Source: Synergistaceae bacterium
GTDB lineage: Bacteria > Synergistota > Synergistia > Synergistales > Aminobacteriaceae
Length of the DNA: 10,127 bases
Reading direction: 5' to 3'
NCBI GenBank assembly: GCA_017458545.1
Contig: JAFTBA010000011.1
Span: 1 to 10,127, forward strand
The notes under the pieces are model-generated. The model saw only the letters and a program-made list of their open reading frames with translations, made no database searches and had not been told where the DNA came from. Below, piece after piece: positions 1-7,188 of the stretch. Every line of letters starts with the position of its first letter. Position 1 is the first letter of the stretch. The position numbers were made by a program, and so were the translations under genes.

Positions 1-594
1 CGCGCAGGTAATGCGCTCGGAGTTGACGTTAATCAGGTACTTAATGACGCGGTAAGCGCATATTTCCGCAAACTCGTTACCGACGGCAAAATACCTATGG
101 ACGAAGCCTACACCTCATTGAGCAGTAATGACAATGAGACTGATTACTCCCTCGAAGAAACTCAGGGCATTCGCAGCTCAAAAAAATACGGCCTCACACT
201 CAAAGAACGTTCAGCGTTAGGCAAAACTCAGCTCAAAAACGCTGACAAAGCCGAAAACGGAGACCCTAAAGCCCAGAATGTTATGGGAACTTATTACGAG
301 AGCGGCAACGGCCTCGAAAAAGATTACATGAAGGCCATTTACTGGTACACCAAATCAGCAGATCAGGGCAACTCAAACGCTCAGTATCACCTCGCCGTTC
401 TCTACAACAAAGTAGAGGATAACCCACTGAAATCTTATTACTGGTTCGAGGTCGCAAGACTCTGCGGTTTCAATATAACTTCACTTCATCAGGATTATAT
501 GCTGAGACTTACTGAGAGGCTTTCGGCACGTCAGATTAAACTCGCTCAGGACGAAGCACTCAAAAAATATAACGAGCTTCAGAAAGGACGTTAA
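1..594 (+). CDS. Sel1-repeat protein, 5' end outside the window
   Basis: The reading frame is open from base 1 to the TAA at 592-594, so the gene very probably starts upstream; the ATG at 97 is likely internal. The window shows about 197 codons. Bases 262-369 encode a clear Sel1-type (TPR-like) repeat: an Ala/Gly-rich helix, then MGTYYESGNGLEKDYMKAIY and WYTKSADQGN. A second, less regular repeat follows to about 470 (AQYHLAVLYN, SYYWFEVARL). The C-terminus is a charged helix with no membrane segment or signal. Before the repeats, bases 4-96 encode an LGVDVNQVLNDAVSAYF...DGKIP stretch that resembles the ribbon-helix-helix region of RelB/DinJ-like proteins; this is a weak, by-eye match. Sel1 repeats mediate protein-protein contacts, so a scaffold or regulatory role is likely, but the partner is unknown. 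It is 9 bases from purD and probably co-transcribed with it. Confidence 0.75.
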   Translation, partial: RAGNALGVDVNQVLNDAVSAYFRKLVTDGKIPMDEAYTSLSSNDNETDYSLEETQGIRSSKKYGLTLKERSALGKTQLKNADKAENGDPKAQNVMGTYYESGNGLEKDYMKAIYWYTKSADQGNSNAQYHLAVLYNKVEDNPLKSYYWFEVARLCGFNITSLHQDYMLRLTERLSARQIKLAQDEALKKYNELQKGR

Positions 595-603
595 ATTTTC
601 ACA

Positions 604-1860
604 ATGAACATTATGATAATCGGCGGCGGCGGACGCGAACACGTTATCACTAAACTCATAGCACGTAATCAAAACGTCAGCAAAATTTACGCTCTTCCAG
701 GCAACGGAGGTATCTCCAAATTCGCCGAATGCGTCAAAATTTCTGCTGAAGACATCGACACTATCACCTCATTCGCTAAAACTCATGAGATTGATTTCGC
801 AGTTGTTGCGCCCGATGACCCTTTAGCACTCGGAGCTGTTGACAGACTTGAGGCTGAGGGCGTTAAGTGTTTCGGACCGTCAAAAAATGCTGCACTCATT
901 GAGGGAAGCAAGGTATTCGCTAAGGAACTCATGACGAAATACAACATTCCCACAGCAAAATACGAAGTTTTCACAGAACTCGATAAGGCGTTATCGTATG
1001 CAGCTCTTTCGGACTGCCCCATAGTGATTAAGGCTGACGGCCTCGCTAAGGGCAAAGGCGTAACTGTTGCAGAAAATTTTCAGCAGGCTAGGGAAGCAAT
1101 AATGTCCTGCATGAAGGATAAAGCATTCGGTCACAGCGGTGAAAGAATATTAATCGAGGAGTGTTTGACCGGGAAAGAAGTAACAGTGTTAGCGTTTACT
1201 GACGGCAAAACGATTGTTCCTATGGTCTCGTCAATGGATCACAAACGCGCTTATGACGGCAACAAAGGCCCTAACACAGGCGGAATGGGTGTAATTGCTC
1301 CTAACCCGTATTACACTCAGACGATTGCCGATGAATGTATGAGGACTATATTTTTGCCGACAGTAGAGGCAATGAAGAAGGAAGGCCGAATGTTTAAGGG
1401 TTGTTTGTATTTCGGGTTAATGCTGACTGACAAAGGCCCAAAAGTTATCGAATATAACTGCCGTTTCGGAGACCCTGAAGCTGAAGCTGTACTGCCGTTA
1501 ATGGAGAGCGATTTGCTCGATGTGATGATTGCCGTTAGGGATGAGAGACTCGCTGATGTTCCAGTTAAGTTTAAGGAGAAGGCATCATGCTGCGTTGTTT
1601 GCGCGTCATCGGGCTATCCGGGAACGTATCTGACAGGTTATCCGATTGATTTCGGGAACGCTGAGGAGATTGAAGGTGTTGATGTTTTCCACGCAGGGAC
1701 TAAGAATGAGGAAGGGAAGTATTACACTTCTGGCGGCAGAGTATTGGCGGTTAATGCTGTGAGCAGTGATTTGGAGTCAGCACGCGAAAAAGCGTATGAG
1801 GCTGTGAAGTGCATAAATTTTGAAGGTATGCGTTACAGGACTGATATAGGCAGTCTATGA
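604..1860 (+). CDS. purD: Phosphoribosylamine-glycine ligase (GAR synthetase)
   Basis: The 418-residue product is full length for PurD, the cytosolic enzyme that joins glycine to 5-phosphoribosylamine with ATP in the second step of de novo purine synthesis. Visible marks are the N-terminal IIGGGGREH nucleotide-fold motif (residues 5-13), PGNGG (32-36), the PDDPLALG variant of the usual GPEAPL segment (70-77), FGPSK and EGSKVF, ATP-grasp motifs around KADGLAKGKGV (about 143-153), HKRAYDGNKGPNTGGMG (about 213-229) and the metal-binding EYNCRFGDPE (about 283-292), and a C-terminal domain with SGGRVL. The start at 604 follows AAAGGA (583-588) by 15 bases; the in-frame ATG at 613 would cut into the first beta strand. 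Leu codons shift from CTC at the 5' end to TTG/CTG at the 3' end. No other pur gene is in view. Confidence 0.97.
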   Translation: MNIMIIGGGGREHVITKLIARNQNVSKIYALPGNGGISKFAECVKISAEDIDTITSFAKTHEIDFAVVAPDDPLALGAVDRLEAEGVKCFGPSKNAALIEGSKVFAKELMTKYNIPTAKYEVFTELDKALSYAALSDCPIVIKADGLAKGKGVTVAENFQQAREAIMSCMKDKAFGHSGERILIEECLTGKEVTVLAFTDGKTIVPMVSSMDHKRAYDGNKGPNTGGMGVIAPNPYYTQTIADECMRTIFLPTVEAMKKEGRMFKGCLYFGLMLTDKGPKVIEYNCRFGDPEAEAVLPLMESDLLDVMIAVRDERLADVPVKFKEKASCCVVCASSGYPGTYLTGYPIDFGNAEEIEGVDVFHAGTKNEEGKYYTSGGRVLAVNAVSSDLESAREKAYEAVKCINFEGMRYRTDIGSL

Positions 1861-1883
1861 GTTAATGCTTCAGAATAACAAAC

Positions 1884-1929
1884 ACAGCCGGTGATTTGCC
1901 GGACCATGTAAGAGCATGTTACCGGCTGT
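1884..1929. terminator. Possible bidirectional terminator between convergent genes
   Basis: ACAGCCGGT (1884-1892) and ACCGGCTGT (1921-1929) are perfect 9-base inverted arms around a 28-base loop, which itself can form small CATG/CATG or CCGG/CCGG stems. The dyad lies between the purD stop and the convergent methylase, and its right arm touches the methylase stop codon. There is no strong T-run on either side and the loop is long, so this is not a textbook intrinsic terminator. Position is the main argument. Confidence 0.35.
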
Positions 1930-3011
1930 TAAGTAATTTTGAGAGTGTTACGGTAATTTTCACGCACTGTTTTTATGCTGATGAGTTTATTGCCGCGCCT
2001 CACGTACCAAAAATCAAAACCGTTTATGCGCTTTGCCTTGAGATTTTTTGCGAGTGCCGCGCAGGTATGCATGTCAATAATTTTTCCCTGATACAGTAAT
2101 TTTCCGTCCGATTGCAGCTCAGCATATTCTTTCCCGTCAGCAAGCAAAAACTTTTCACCTTCAACAAAATAACCTGCCTCAATCATTTCGGCCATGCTCA
2201 CGCGCAGAGGCTTAACATCAAATTCAGCACGTGCAATCTCTGAGTCCTCGAAGGTAATATTTTCGAGACGTTCGGCACCGTAATCACAGTAAATTTTTTC
2301 GCGCTCAATCATTATGTATTTACGGCCTAGTTTTTTTGCTGCTGCTGCGGTCGTCATTGTTCCTGCGAAAGGATCAAGAACTGTATCACCGATGTTTGAT
2401 GAGATTGCGATTATACGTTCTAACATTGCGAGGGGCTTTTGGGTTGAATGGAGTTTATGACCGTTTGAGTCTTTGAGGCGTTCGTTACCCGAACACACTG
2501 GGAAACGCCAGACCGAACCCATCTGATGACCCTGCGACTCGGAATTGAGAGCCTTAGCTGTCTTATAATGAAACGTGAATTTTGCGCGTTTGTTTTTGAC
2601 CGCCCAAATCAGAGTCTCATGACTGTTATTGAGACGAGTACCCATGAAGTTAGGAGTCGGATTAGTCTTGTGCCAGATGATGTCGTTGATTAACCAGTAA
2701 CCGAGCCGCTGCATTAACGAACCTATTGTGTATATGCACTGCATTGAACCTATTACCCAGATTGAGCCGGAGGGCTTGAGGATTCTGCGGCATTCCGTGA
2801 GCCATTGAAGCGTAAATGATTCGTAATCACTTAGCGAGGAAAATTTATCCCATGAGTCGTTGCAGCCTTGAAATTCTGTTCCTTCGGTGCGCTGAAGGAC
2901 TCCTTCAGTACGCATCCAATAAGGAGGGTCTGCAAATATAAGGTCGATTGATTCATAGGGGAGTTTCGGCAACTCGGTCAATGAGTCTGCGTTTATGATT
3001 ATGTTATTCAT
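1929..3011 (-). CDS. HinfI-like beta-class adenine-N6 DNA methyltransferase (probable target GANTC)
   Basis: The 360-residue protein transfers a methyl group from SAM to adenine in DNA and should protect host DNA from the divergent endonuclease. The order of motifs is that of the beta class: catalytic DPPY (residues 28-31) near the N-terminus, SGSIWVIGS (81-89), WHKTNPTPNF (113-122), HSTQKP (188-193), then the SAM-binding motif LDPFAGTMTTAAAAKKLGR (212-230). From memory the whole chain follows M.HinfI/CcrM-type GANTC enzymes, including RTEG and EF.G..D.WDKF near the N-terminus. Residues about 268-355 form the extra C-terminal domain of that family (RAMA-like, with GFDFWYVRRGNKLISI). The motif I loop normally reads FxGxG; here the last Gly is Met219. 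The start is set by AAGAGG just upstream. It is convergent with purD and divergent from the nuclease gene. The exact target sequence is inferred. Confidence 0.93.
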   Translation of the reverse strand: MNNIIINADSLTELPKLPYESIDLIFADPPYWMRTEGVLQRTEGTEFQGCNDSWDKFSSLSDYESFTLQWLTECRRILKPSGSIWVIGSMQCIYTIGSLMQRLGYWLINDIIWHKTNPTPNFMGTRLNNSHETLIWAVKNKRAKFTFHYKTAKALNSESQGHQMGSVWRFPVCSGNERLKDSNGHKLHSTQKPLAMLERIIAISSNIGDTVLDPFAGTMTTAAAAKKLGRKYIMIEREKIYCDYGAERLENITFEDSEIARAEFDVKPLRVSMAEMIEAGYFVEGEKFLLADGKEYAELQSDGKLLYQGKIIDMHTCAALAKNLKAKRINGFDFWYVRRGNKLISIKTVRENYRNTLKIT

Positions 3012-3019
3012 TCTGCATA

Positions 3020-3025
3020 CCTCTT
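3020..3025 (-). promoter_or_regulatory. Shine-Dalgarno of the methylase gene
   Basis: On the - strand the bases read AAGAGG, followed by 8 bases and then the ATG at 3011. This fixes the methylase start and contrasts with the divergent nuclease gene, which has no such site. It lies within the 44-base gap shared with the nuclease promoter. Confidence 0.7.
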
Positions 3026-3040
3026 CATTAAAATTTGCAC

Positions 3041-3056
3041 TGATATAATTATCTCA
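3041..3056 (+). promoter_or_regulatory. Extended -10 promoter of the endonuclease gene, predicting a leaderless mRNA
   Basis: TGATATAAT (3041-3049) is an exact extended -10 element (TGn plus TATAAT). With the last T at -7, transcription would start at about 3056, the A of the ATG. No good -35 hexamer sits 16-18 bases upstream (the bases are CCTCTTCA), as is common for extended -10 promoters. No Shine-Dalgarno precedes the ATG at 3056, which agrees with leaderless translation. The start site is predicted from sequence only. Confidence 0.55.
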
Positions 3057-3838
3057 TGATGAAAAAGTACGAAGATTTTGCGAACGAACTTAACGACAAA
3101 ATAAAGTCTGACAACGAATTTTACTATGAACTGTTAATCACGGACATTGAGAATCCCAGAAGGTACACAGGGATATTTAGAGCAAGTAACGCCAAGACAA
3201 AATTAATCCAGAATGTTACGCAGAGCAGAGAGATTAAATTCGGTGACTTCATGGAAGATATTATTACTTGGTATATCGCTGAGATGGGGTATGTAAACTT
3301 GGACAAGAAAATTTCTGATGACCTTGAAGCTGATCAGTTATTTGAAAAATACAACAGTATTTATTTGATTGAGCAGAAGATACGCGATGACCATGACAGT
3401 ACGAAAAAGCGCGGACAATATGATAATTTCAGCAAAAAGTATAGACTACTCAGAGATAAATATCCTGAACGGAAAATTATTGCTGTTATGTGGTTCATTG
3501 ATGACGGTCTGAAAAAAAACAGAAAATATTATTATCAGAGAGCAGAGGCGGAGGAGTTAAATGGTGTAGATATTCATGTCTTATACGGAGGCGAATTATT
3601 CACAGAAATTTTTGAACGACTTGACGTGTGGAGAGAAATATGTGAGCATTTAGCACGTAACAAAAGTGAACGCAGTAATGAAGTTCTTACGGTTCCTGAT
3701 TTTGCTACAAGCCCCGAAATTCAAAAAGCATTAAGCAGACTTAAAGAAGAACGTAATAAACTCTACAAAAAATTCTTCTCTTCAAAACCTGAATATGTGC
3801 AGCTTAGAGCAGAGTTGTTCCGATTGCCTACAGACTAA
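3056..3838 (+). CDS. HinfI-like type II restriction endonuclease (probable target GANTC)
   Basis: The 260-residue product is a compact cytosolic nuclease expected to cut unmethylated DNA. A PD-(D/E)xK core can be read as Asp93, then Glu106-x-Lys108 at the end of a beta strand (SIYLIEQK, residues 101-108), with Glu67 in the preceding KFGDFMED helix as a possible further metal ligand. The stretches NAKTKLIQNVTQSREIKFGD (45-64) and RDDHDSTKKRGQYDNF (110-125) recall R.HinfI as I remember it, and the length is close to that enzyme. The partner methylase is of the same family, which supports the call. Two ATG codons are adjacent (3056 and 3059). There is no Shine-Dalgarno; the start coincides with the predicted transcription start. 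The gene looks AT-richer than purD, in keeping with acquisition by transfer. The GANTC specificity is inferred, not shown. Confidence 0.88.
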   Translation: MMKKYEDFANELNDKIKSDNEFYYELLITDIENPRRYTGIFRASNAKTKLIQNVTQSREIKFGDFMEDIITWYIAEMGYVNLDKKISDDLEADQLFEKYNSIYLIEQKIRDDHDSTKKRGQYDNFSKKYRLLRDKYPERKIIAVMWFIDDGLKKNRKYYYQRAEAEELNGVDIHVLYGGELFTEIFERLDVWREICEHLARNKSERSNEVLTVPDFATSPEIQKALSRLKEERNKLYKKFFSSKPEYVQLRAELFRLPTD

Positions 3839-4007
3839 AAATTTCCGAACGAACTTGATGAAGATTAATATTGTTTCTTTTGCTCATTGAGTTGAGAAAA
3901 AATATGCAGCAGAAATTTTGCAAAAACCAATAGAGCAACTCAGACGTATAGGATTCAGAATTAAAAATGCCTGAACTTTATGCTGTCCCTTTTTTCATGA
4001 GGCGTAA
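3839..4007. other. Spacer behind the R-M system with a possible small coding remnant
   Basis: No full gene is present. On the + strand, 3840-3974 reads as two open stretches in one frame split by TGA at 3888-3890. The second (3891-3971) encodes VEKKYAAEILQKPIEQLRRI followed by GFRIKNA, which has protein-like composition but no start codon. The first contains an ATG at 3858 without a Shine-Dalgarno. It may be the decayed end of a lost gene or chance. TTTTGCAAAA (3916-3925) is a 10-base palindrome. TGAGTTG (3888-3894) and CAACTCA (3936-3942) are inverted arms with a long loop and no T-run. I see no clear terminator for the nuclease gene. Confidence 0.3.
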
Positions 4008-4013
4008 TATAAT
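4008..4013 (+). promoter_or_regulatory. Candidate -10 box of the hybrid kinase gene
   Basis: An exact TATAAT lies 54 bases upstream of the kinase ATG. The region 16-18 bases further upstream (around GTCCCT) is a poor -35, and no TGn extension is present. Given the AT-rich surroundings this is only a candidate. Confidence 0.3.
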
Positions 4014-4047
4014 TTAACATACAGAATATATCGCAAAAATTATTTTT

Positions 4048-4053
4048 AAGGAG
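4048..4053 (+). promoter_or_regulatory. Shine-Dalgarno of the hybrid kinase gene, long spacing
   Basis: AAGGAG is a strong ribosome binding site but is 14 bases from the ATG at 4068, longer than the usual 5-10. No other in-frame start lies between them, so the ATG at 4068 remains the best start. Confidence 0.6.
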
Positions 4054-4067
4054 TCAAGAAAAATTTT

Positions 4068-7000
4068 ATGTGCAACTCTCTATCCTCACAGCATGATGAA
4101 CAGAAAAATTTTATTGATACCATAAAGCAGTTAGGCAACAGCTCAATACTTATACGCCCTAATGATAACGCACGGCCTGAAGCGGTTTACATTTCACCTG
4201 AATACATCAGCATGATGGAAGATACTCAGGAAAATGCTTCGCGTTTCACCGAAAACGTTTACCCTGAGGATATGCCCCTCGTCCAATACATGCTCGATCA
4301 CCATGAAGCCCCGGATAAATCTATGAGAATACAAATCCGAAAAGTTACAGCAAAAAATAATATCATCTGGTGCAGTGCTCATTACTCATTCATTAACGTT
4401 GCAGGTGAAAATTACATATATATCACTTTCTCGGATATAACACTCTTCAAAAATTACGAGGAGAAAATCAGAACAAGTTACGACTCCATAGGCCAGAATT
4501 TTTATCATCAGGACAAATTCACTCTCGGTATGTTCAGAGCTGATATTACTCTCGATGCTCTCGAAGAAGTAAGAGGCAAAGATTTATTCGATACTGACAA
4601 AGAACATACTTCATTCTCCGAAATGCTCAAGGCAAGAGCTAAACACTATATCAATTTCATCGAACGCAAAAAACTCATTGATACTTTCAACATAGATACA
4701 CTCCTCGACGCTTACATCAAAGGCAAAATAGGTATACGTCAGGTACTCCTTTCACGCCGTGCTAACGGAAGTATATGTTACGTTGAATTTTCAGCAATGA
4801 TGACCCGTAACCCCTTCAACGGCCATGTCGTAGCCTTCATCACTGAACGCGAATGCAACAACTCAAAAGTTTATCAGACCATTGTCGACAAAATATTAGC
4901 CCGTCAGTTCGAGATGATTGCTTACATGGCCGTAGGTCGCTACCACATAACAGTAAGCGATGATACACGCGAAGGAAGTATTCTCCCTAAATATCCTCAT
5001 GAGACTTTCAACGCTTATATTCATGATGAGATTGTCCCTCTGCTTCACGGTACTGACGAACAGATACGCGAAATGGCTCACTCATTAGCACCTGATTCGA
5101 TTGCTTTCGGTACTCAGAAAAATTCTCTCTATGAGGTCAACATAGTCTGCGAAATTGACGGAAAGATTTTCCATAAACAGTTCAATTTTTACGCTGTTAA
5201 TCCCGGATTTTACATCATTCTGGTGTCCGACACTACGAGGCTTCATAAGGAGCAGCAGGAACGTTCAGAACAGCTCGAAGAAGCGTTAGAACTCGCTAAA
5301 GCCGCAATGCAGCAGGCAAGACGCGCTAATTCCGCTAAAAGTGAGTTCCTCGCTAACATGTCCCATGAGATTCGCACACCCATTAATGCAGTACTGGGCA
5401 TGAACGAAATGATTATCCGTGAAAGCACCAGCGACAGAATTACTACTTACGCCCGTAACGTTGAGAGCGCAGGCAAAAATTTACTCTCAATCATTAATGA
5501 CATACTCGACTTCTCGAAAATTGAAGCAGGTAAAATGGAAATTGCAGAGAGCGATTACAAGTTGAGTTCAGTGCTTAATGACGTTACCAACATGATAGTC
5601 TTCAAGGCAAGGCAGAAGGATTTAGCTTTTACAGTTAATGTCGATGAGGAATTACCTGATGTGCTTTACGGCGATGAAGTCAGAGTCAGGCAGGTTGTAA
5701 CAAACGTACTCAACAATGCCGTCAAATATACTCATGAGGGAAGCGTATCACTAAGTGTTTCTGGCGGAAAAACTTACAGTGAGGACGGTACTGAAACGAT
5801 TAACTTAGTGTTCAAAATAAGCGATACAGGTATAGGCATTAAGGAGGAGGATTTGCCTAAGCTGTTCAAACAGTTTGAACGCATAGATTTAGTGCAGAAT
5901 AATACTGTTGAAGGTACCGGATTAGGACTGTCGATAACAAGAAACCTCCTTCACCTGATGAACGGCCGTATTGAAGTCGAAAGCGAATACGGTAAAGGCT
6001 CAACGTTCATCATCTACTTACCGCAGCGTATAGTCTCTGAAGAACCTATAGGGAATTTCCACGACAAATTTAACCGTTATGTACACACTATGAGGGCATA
6101 TCAGGAGTCGTTCAAAGCACCTGAAGCAAATTTGCTTGTTGTTGACGATACCGATATGAATTTGACGGTGATTGAAGGTTTACTCAGCAAGACTGATATT
6201 AACCTTGCAACTGCCTCAAGCGGTAAGGAAGCCCTAATGATGACGCGCGAACACAAATATGACCTTATCCTCATGGATCAGCGTATGCCCATAATGGACG
6301 GTACTCAGGCAATGAAGAGCATACGCGCTCAGTCGGAAGGATTGAATCATGATACTCCGATAATCTGTCTTACTGCTGACGCTGTGAGCGGTGCCAGGAA
6401 CAAATATCTTGCCGAAGGTTTCACCGATTACCTGTCGAAACCTGTTGAGGGTTCGAGCCTTGAAGCAGCGTTAATAAAATATCTTCCTTCCGAAAAAATA
6501 ATACTTCAGGAAGAATCAGAGTCATCACAAGAAGAATCACATGAGCGTTCCGAACTTGAAGAGTTTTACGCTAAGACTGAGGGATTGAGTTACGCTGAGG
6601 CGATAAAGAACTGCGCGACTGAGGCTATATTAACGAAGACGCTTCAGCAGTTCTGGAACTCAATCGAAAATAATCTCAGTGATATTGAGTCGTTCTGGCG
6701 CAGCAATGACATAAAGAATTACACGATAAAGGTACATGCGTTGAAGAGTTCAGCGAGGTTAATAGGTGCTATGGAGCTGTCTAAACAGGCTGCTTATCTT
6801 GAGGAGTGCGGTAACAACAATGATACCGCTAGCATTGGAGATTTCACGCCTGATTTGCTTGCGAATTACAGGAACTGCAGGGATAAACTTGCGGTGCGTT
6901 ACGCAAGGGATGAGGACAGGGAAGAGATTTCTGTTGAGAGACTGCACGAGGCATACGGAGCGATAAAGGAATTTGCAGAGATGTTCGACAGTGATTCGAT

Positions 7001-7127
7001 AGACGGGATAATGGAAATGCTGAGGAATTACAAAATCCCTGACAACGAGTCCGAACGTTTCAACAAGATAGCAATGTGTGCTGATGCTGCCGATTGGGGC
7101 GGTCTCGAAGAAGCACTTAAAGACTAG
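4068..7127 (+). CDS. Soluble hybrid sensor histidine kinase (PAS-like, HisKA, HATPase_c, REC, HPt)
   Basis: The 1019-residue protein has no signal peptide or membrane span, so it should sense a cytoplasmic cue. Residues about 20-130 look like a PAS fold (YISPEYISMM, YPEDMP, IYITFSDITLF); about 140-265 and 275-392 look like further, divergent sensor domains. A coiled coil (about 392-425) leads to HisKA with the phospho-accepting His433 in MSHEIRTP, then HATPase_c with the N box around Asn550 (NVLNNAVKYT), G1 DTGIG (586-590) and G2 EGTGLGL (615-621). A receiver follows (Asp693, Asp694, phospho-acceptor Asp737, Thr769, Lys791). After a Glu/Ser-rich linker comes an HPt domain with His890 in VHALKSSARLIG and a helical tail. 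All steps of a His-Asp-His relay are therefore present in one chain, leaving one Asp to be supplied by a partner; the receiver protein encoded just downstream fits. The ligand is unknown. Confidence 0.95.
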   Translation: MCNSLSSQHDEQKNFIDTIKQLGNSSILIRPNDNARPEAVYISPEYISMMEDTQENASRFTENVYPEDMPLVQYMLDHHEAPDKSMRIQIRKVTAKNNIIWCSAHYSFINVAGENYIYITFSDITLFKNYEEKIRTSYDSIGQNFYHQDKFTLGMFRADITLDALEEVRGKDLFDTDKEHTSFSEMLKARAKHYINFIERKKLIDTFNIDTLLDAYIKGKIGIRQVLLSRRANGSICYVEFSAMMTRNPFNGHVVAFITERECNNSKVYQTIVDKILARQFEMIAYMAVGRYHITVSDDTREGSILPKYPHETFNAYIHDEIVPLLHGTDEQIREMAHSLAPDSIAFGTQKNSLYEVNIVCEIDGKIFHKQFNFYAVNPGFYIILVSDTTRLHKEQQERSEQLEEALELAKAAMQQARRANSAKSEFLANMSHEIRTPINAVLGMNEMIIRESTSDRITTYARNVESAGKNLLSIINDILDFSKIEAGKMEIAESDYKLSSVLNDVTNMIVFKARQKDLAFTVNVDEELPDVLYGDEVRVRQVVTNVLNNAVKYTHEGSVSLSVSGGKTYSEDGTETINLVFKISDTGIGIKEEDLPKLFKQFERIDLVQNNTVEGTGLGLSITRNLLHLMNGRIEVESEYGKGSTFIIYLPQRIVSEEPIGNFHDKFNRYVHTMRAYQESFKAPEANLLVVDDTDMNLTVIEGLLSKTDINLATASSGKEALMMTREHKYDLILMDQRMPIMDGTQAMKSIRAQSEGLNHDTPIICLTADAVSGARNKYLAEGFTDYLSKPVEGSSLEAALIKYLPSEKIILQEESESSQEESHERSELEEFYAKTEGLSYAEAIKNCATEAILTKTLQQFWNSIENNLSDIESFWRSNDIKNYTIKVHALKSSARLIGAMELSKQAAYLEECGNNNDTASIGDFTPDLLANYRNCRDKLAVRYARDEDREEISVERLHEAYGAIKEFAEMFDSDSIDGIMEMLRNYKIPDNESERFNKIAMCADAADWGGLEEALKD

Positions 7128-7158
7128 GGTATAGGGGTTAGGGTGCAGGGATTAGGGG
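7127..7158 (+). repeat. Five G-tracts at exact 7-base spacing (telomere-like, possible G-quadruplex)
   Basis: G-tracts begin at 7127, 7134, 7141, 7148 and 7155. The units read CTAGGGT, ATAGGGG, TTAGGGT, GCAGGGA, TTAGGGG, a degenerate TTAGGG-like heptad. The first tract uses the G of the kinase stop codon. Tracts of 3-4 G with loops of 3-4 bases meet the usual quadruplex rule on the sense strand, so the structure could also form in the mRNA, 30 bases before the next start codon. Whether it folds is untested. Confidence 0.75.
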
Positions 7159-7172
7159 TTAAAACAACAAGG

Positions 7173-7178
7173 AAAGGA
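7173..7178 (+). promoter_or_regulatory. Shine-Dalgarno of the receiver gene, next to the G-tract block
   Basis: AAAGGA is 10 bases from the ATG at 7189 and only 14 bases after the last G-tract. A folded quadruplex here would sit at the edge of the ribosome footprint, so translation of this gene is the process most likely to be affected. Confidence 0.65.
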
Positions 7179-7188
7179 TTTTTTAGAG

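Noticed and set aside
783..1055. Open frame of 90 codons on the - strand inside purD
   Set aside because: It is antisense to a clear, conserved enzyme gene, and its Ser/Ala-rich product shows no domain.
1896..2099. Open frame of 67 codons on the + strand at the end of the methylase gene
   Set aside because: It lies antisense to the C-terminal domain of the methylase and has no good ribosome binding site or family resemblance.
4068..5240. Possible membrane anchor in the sensor part of the hybrid kinase
   Set aside because: Hydrophobic runs such as YIYITFSDI and FYIILVSDT are short and typical of PAS beta strands; none is long enough to span a membrane.
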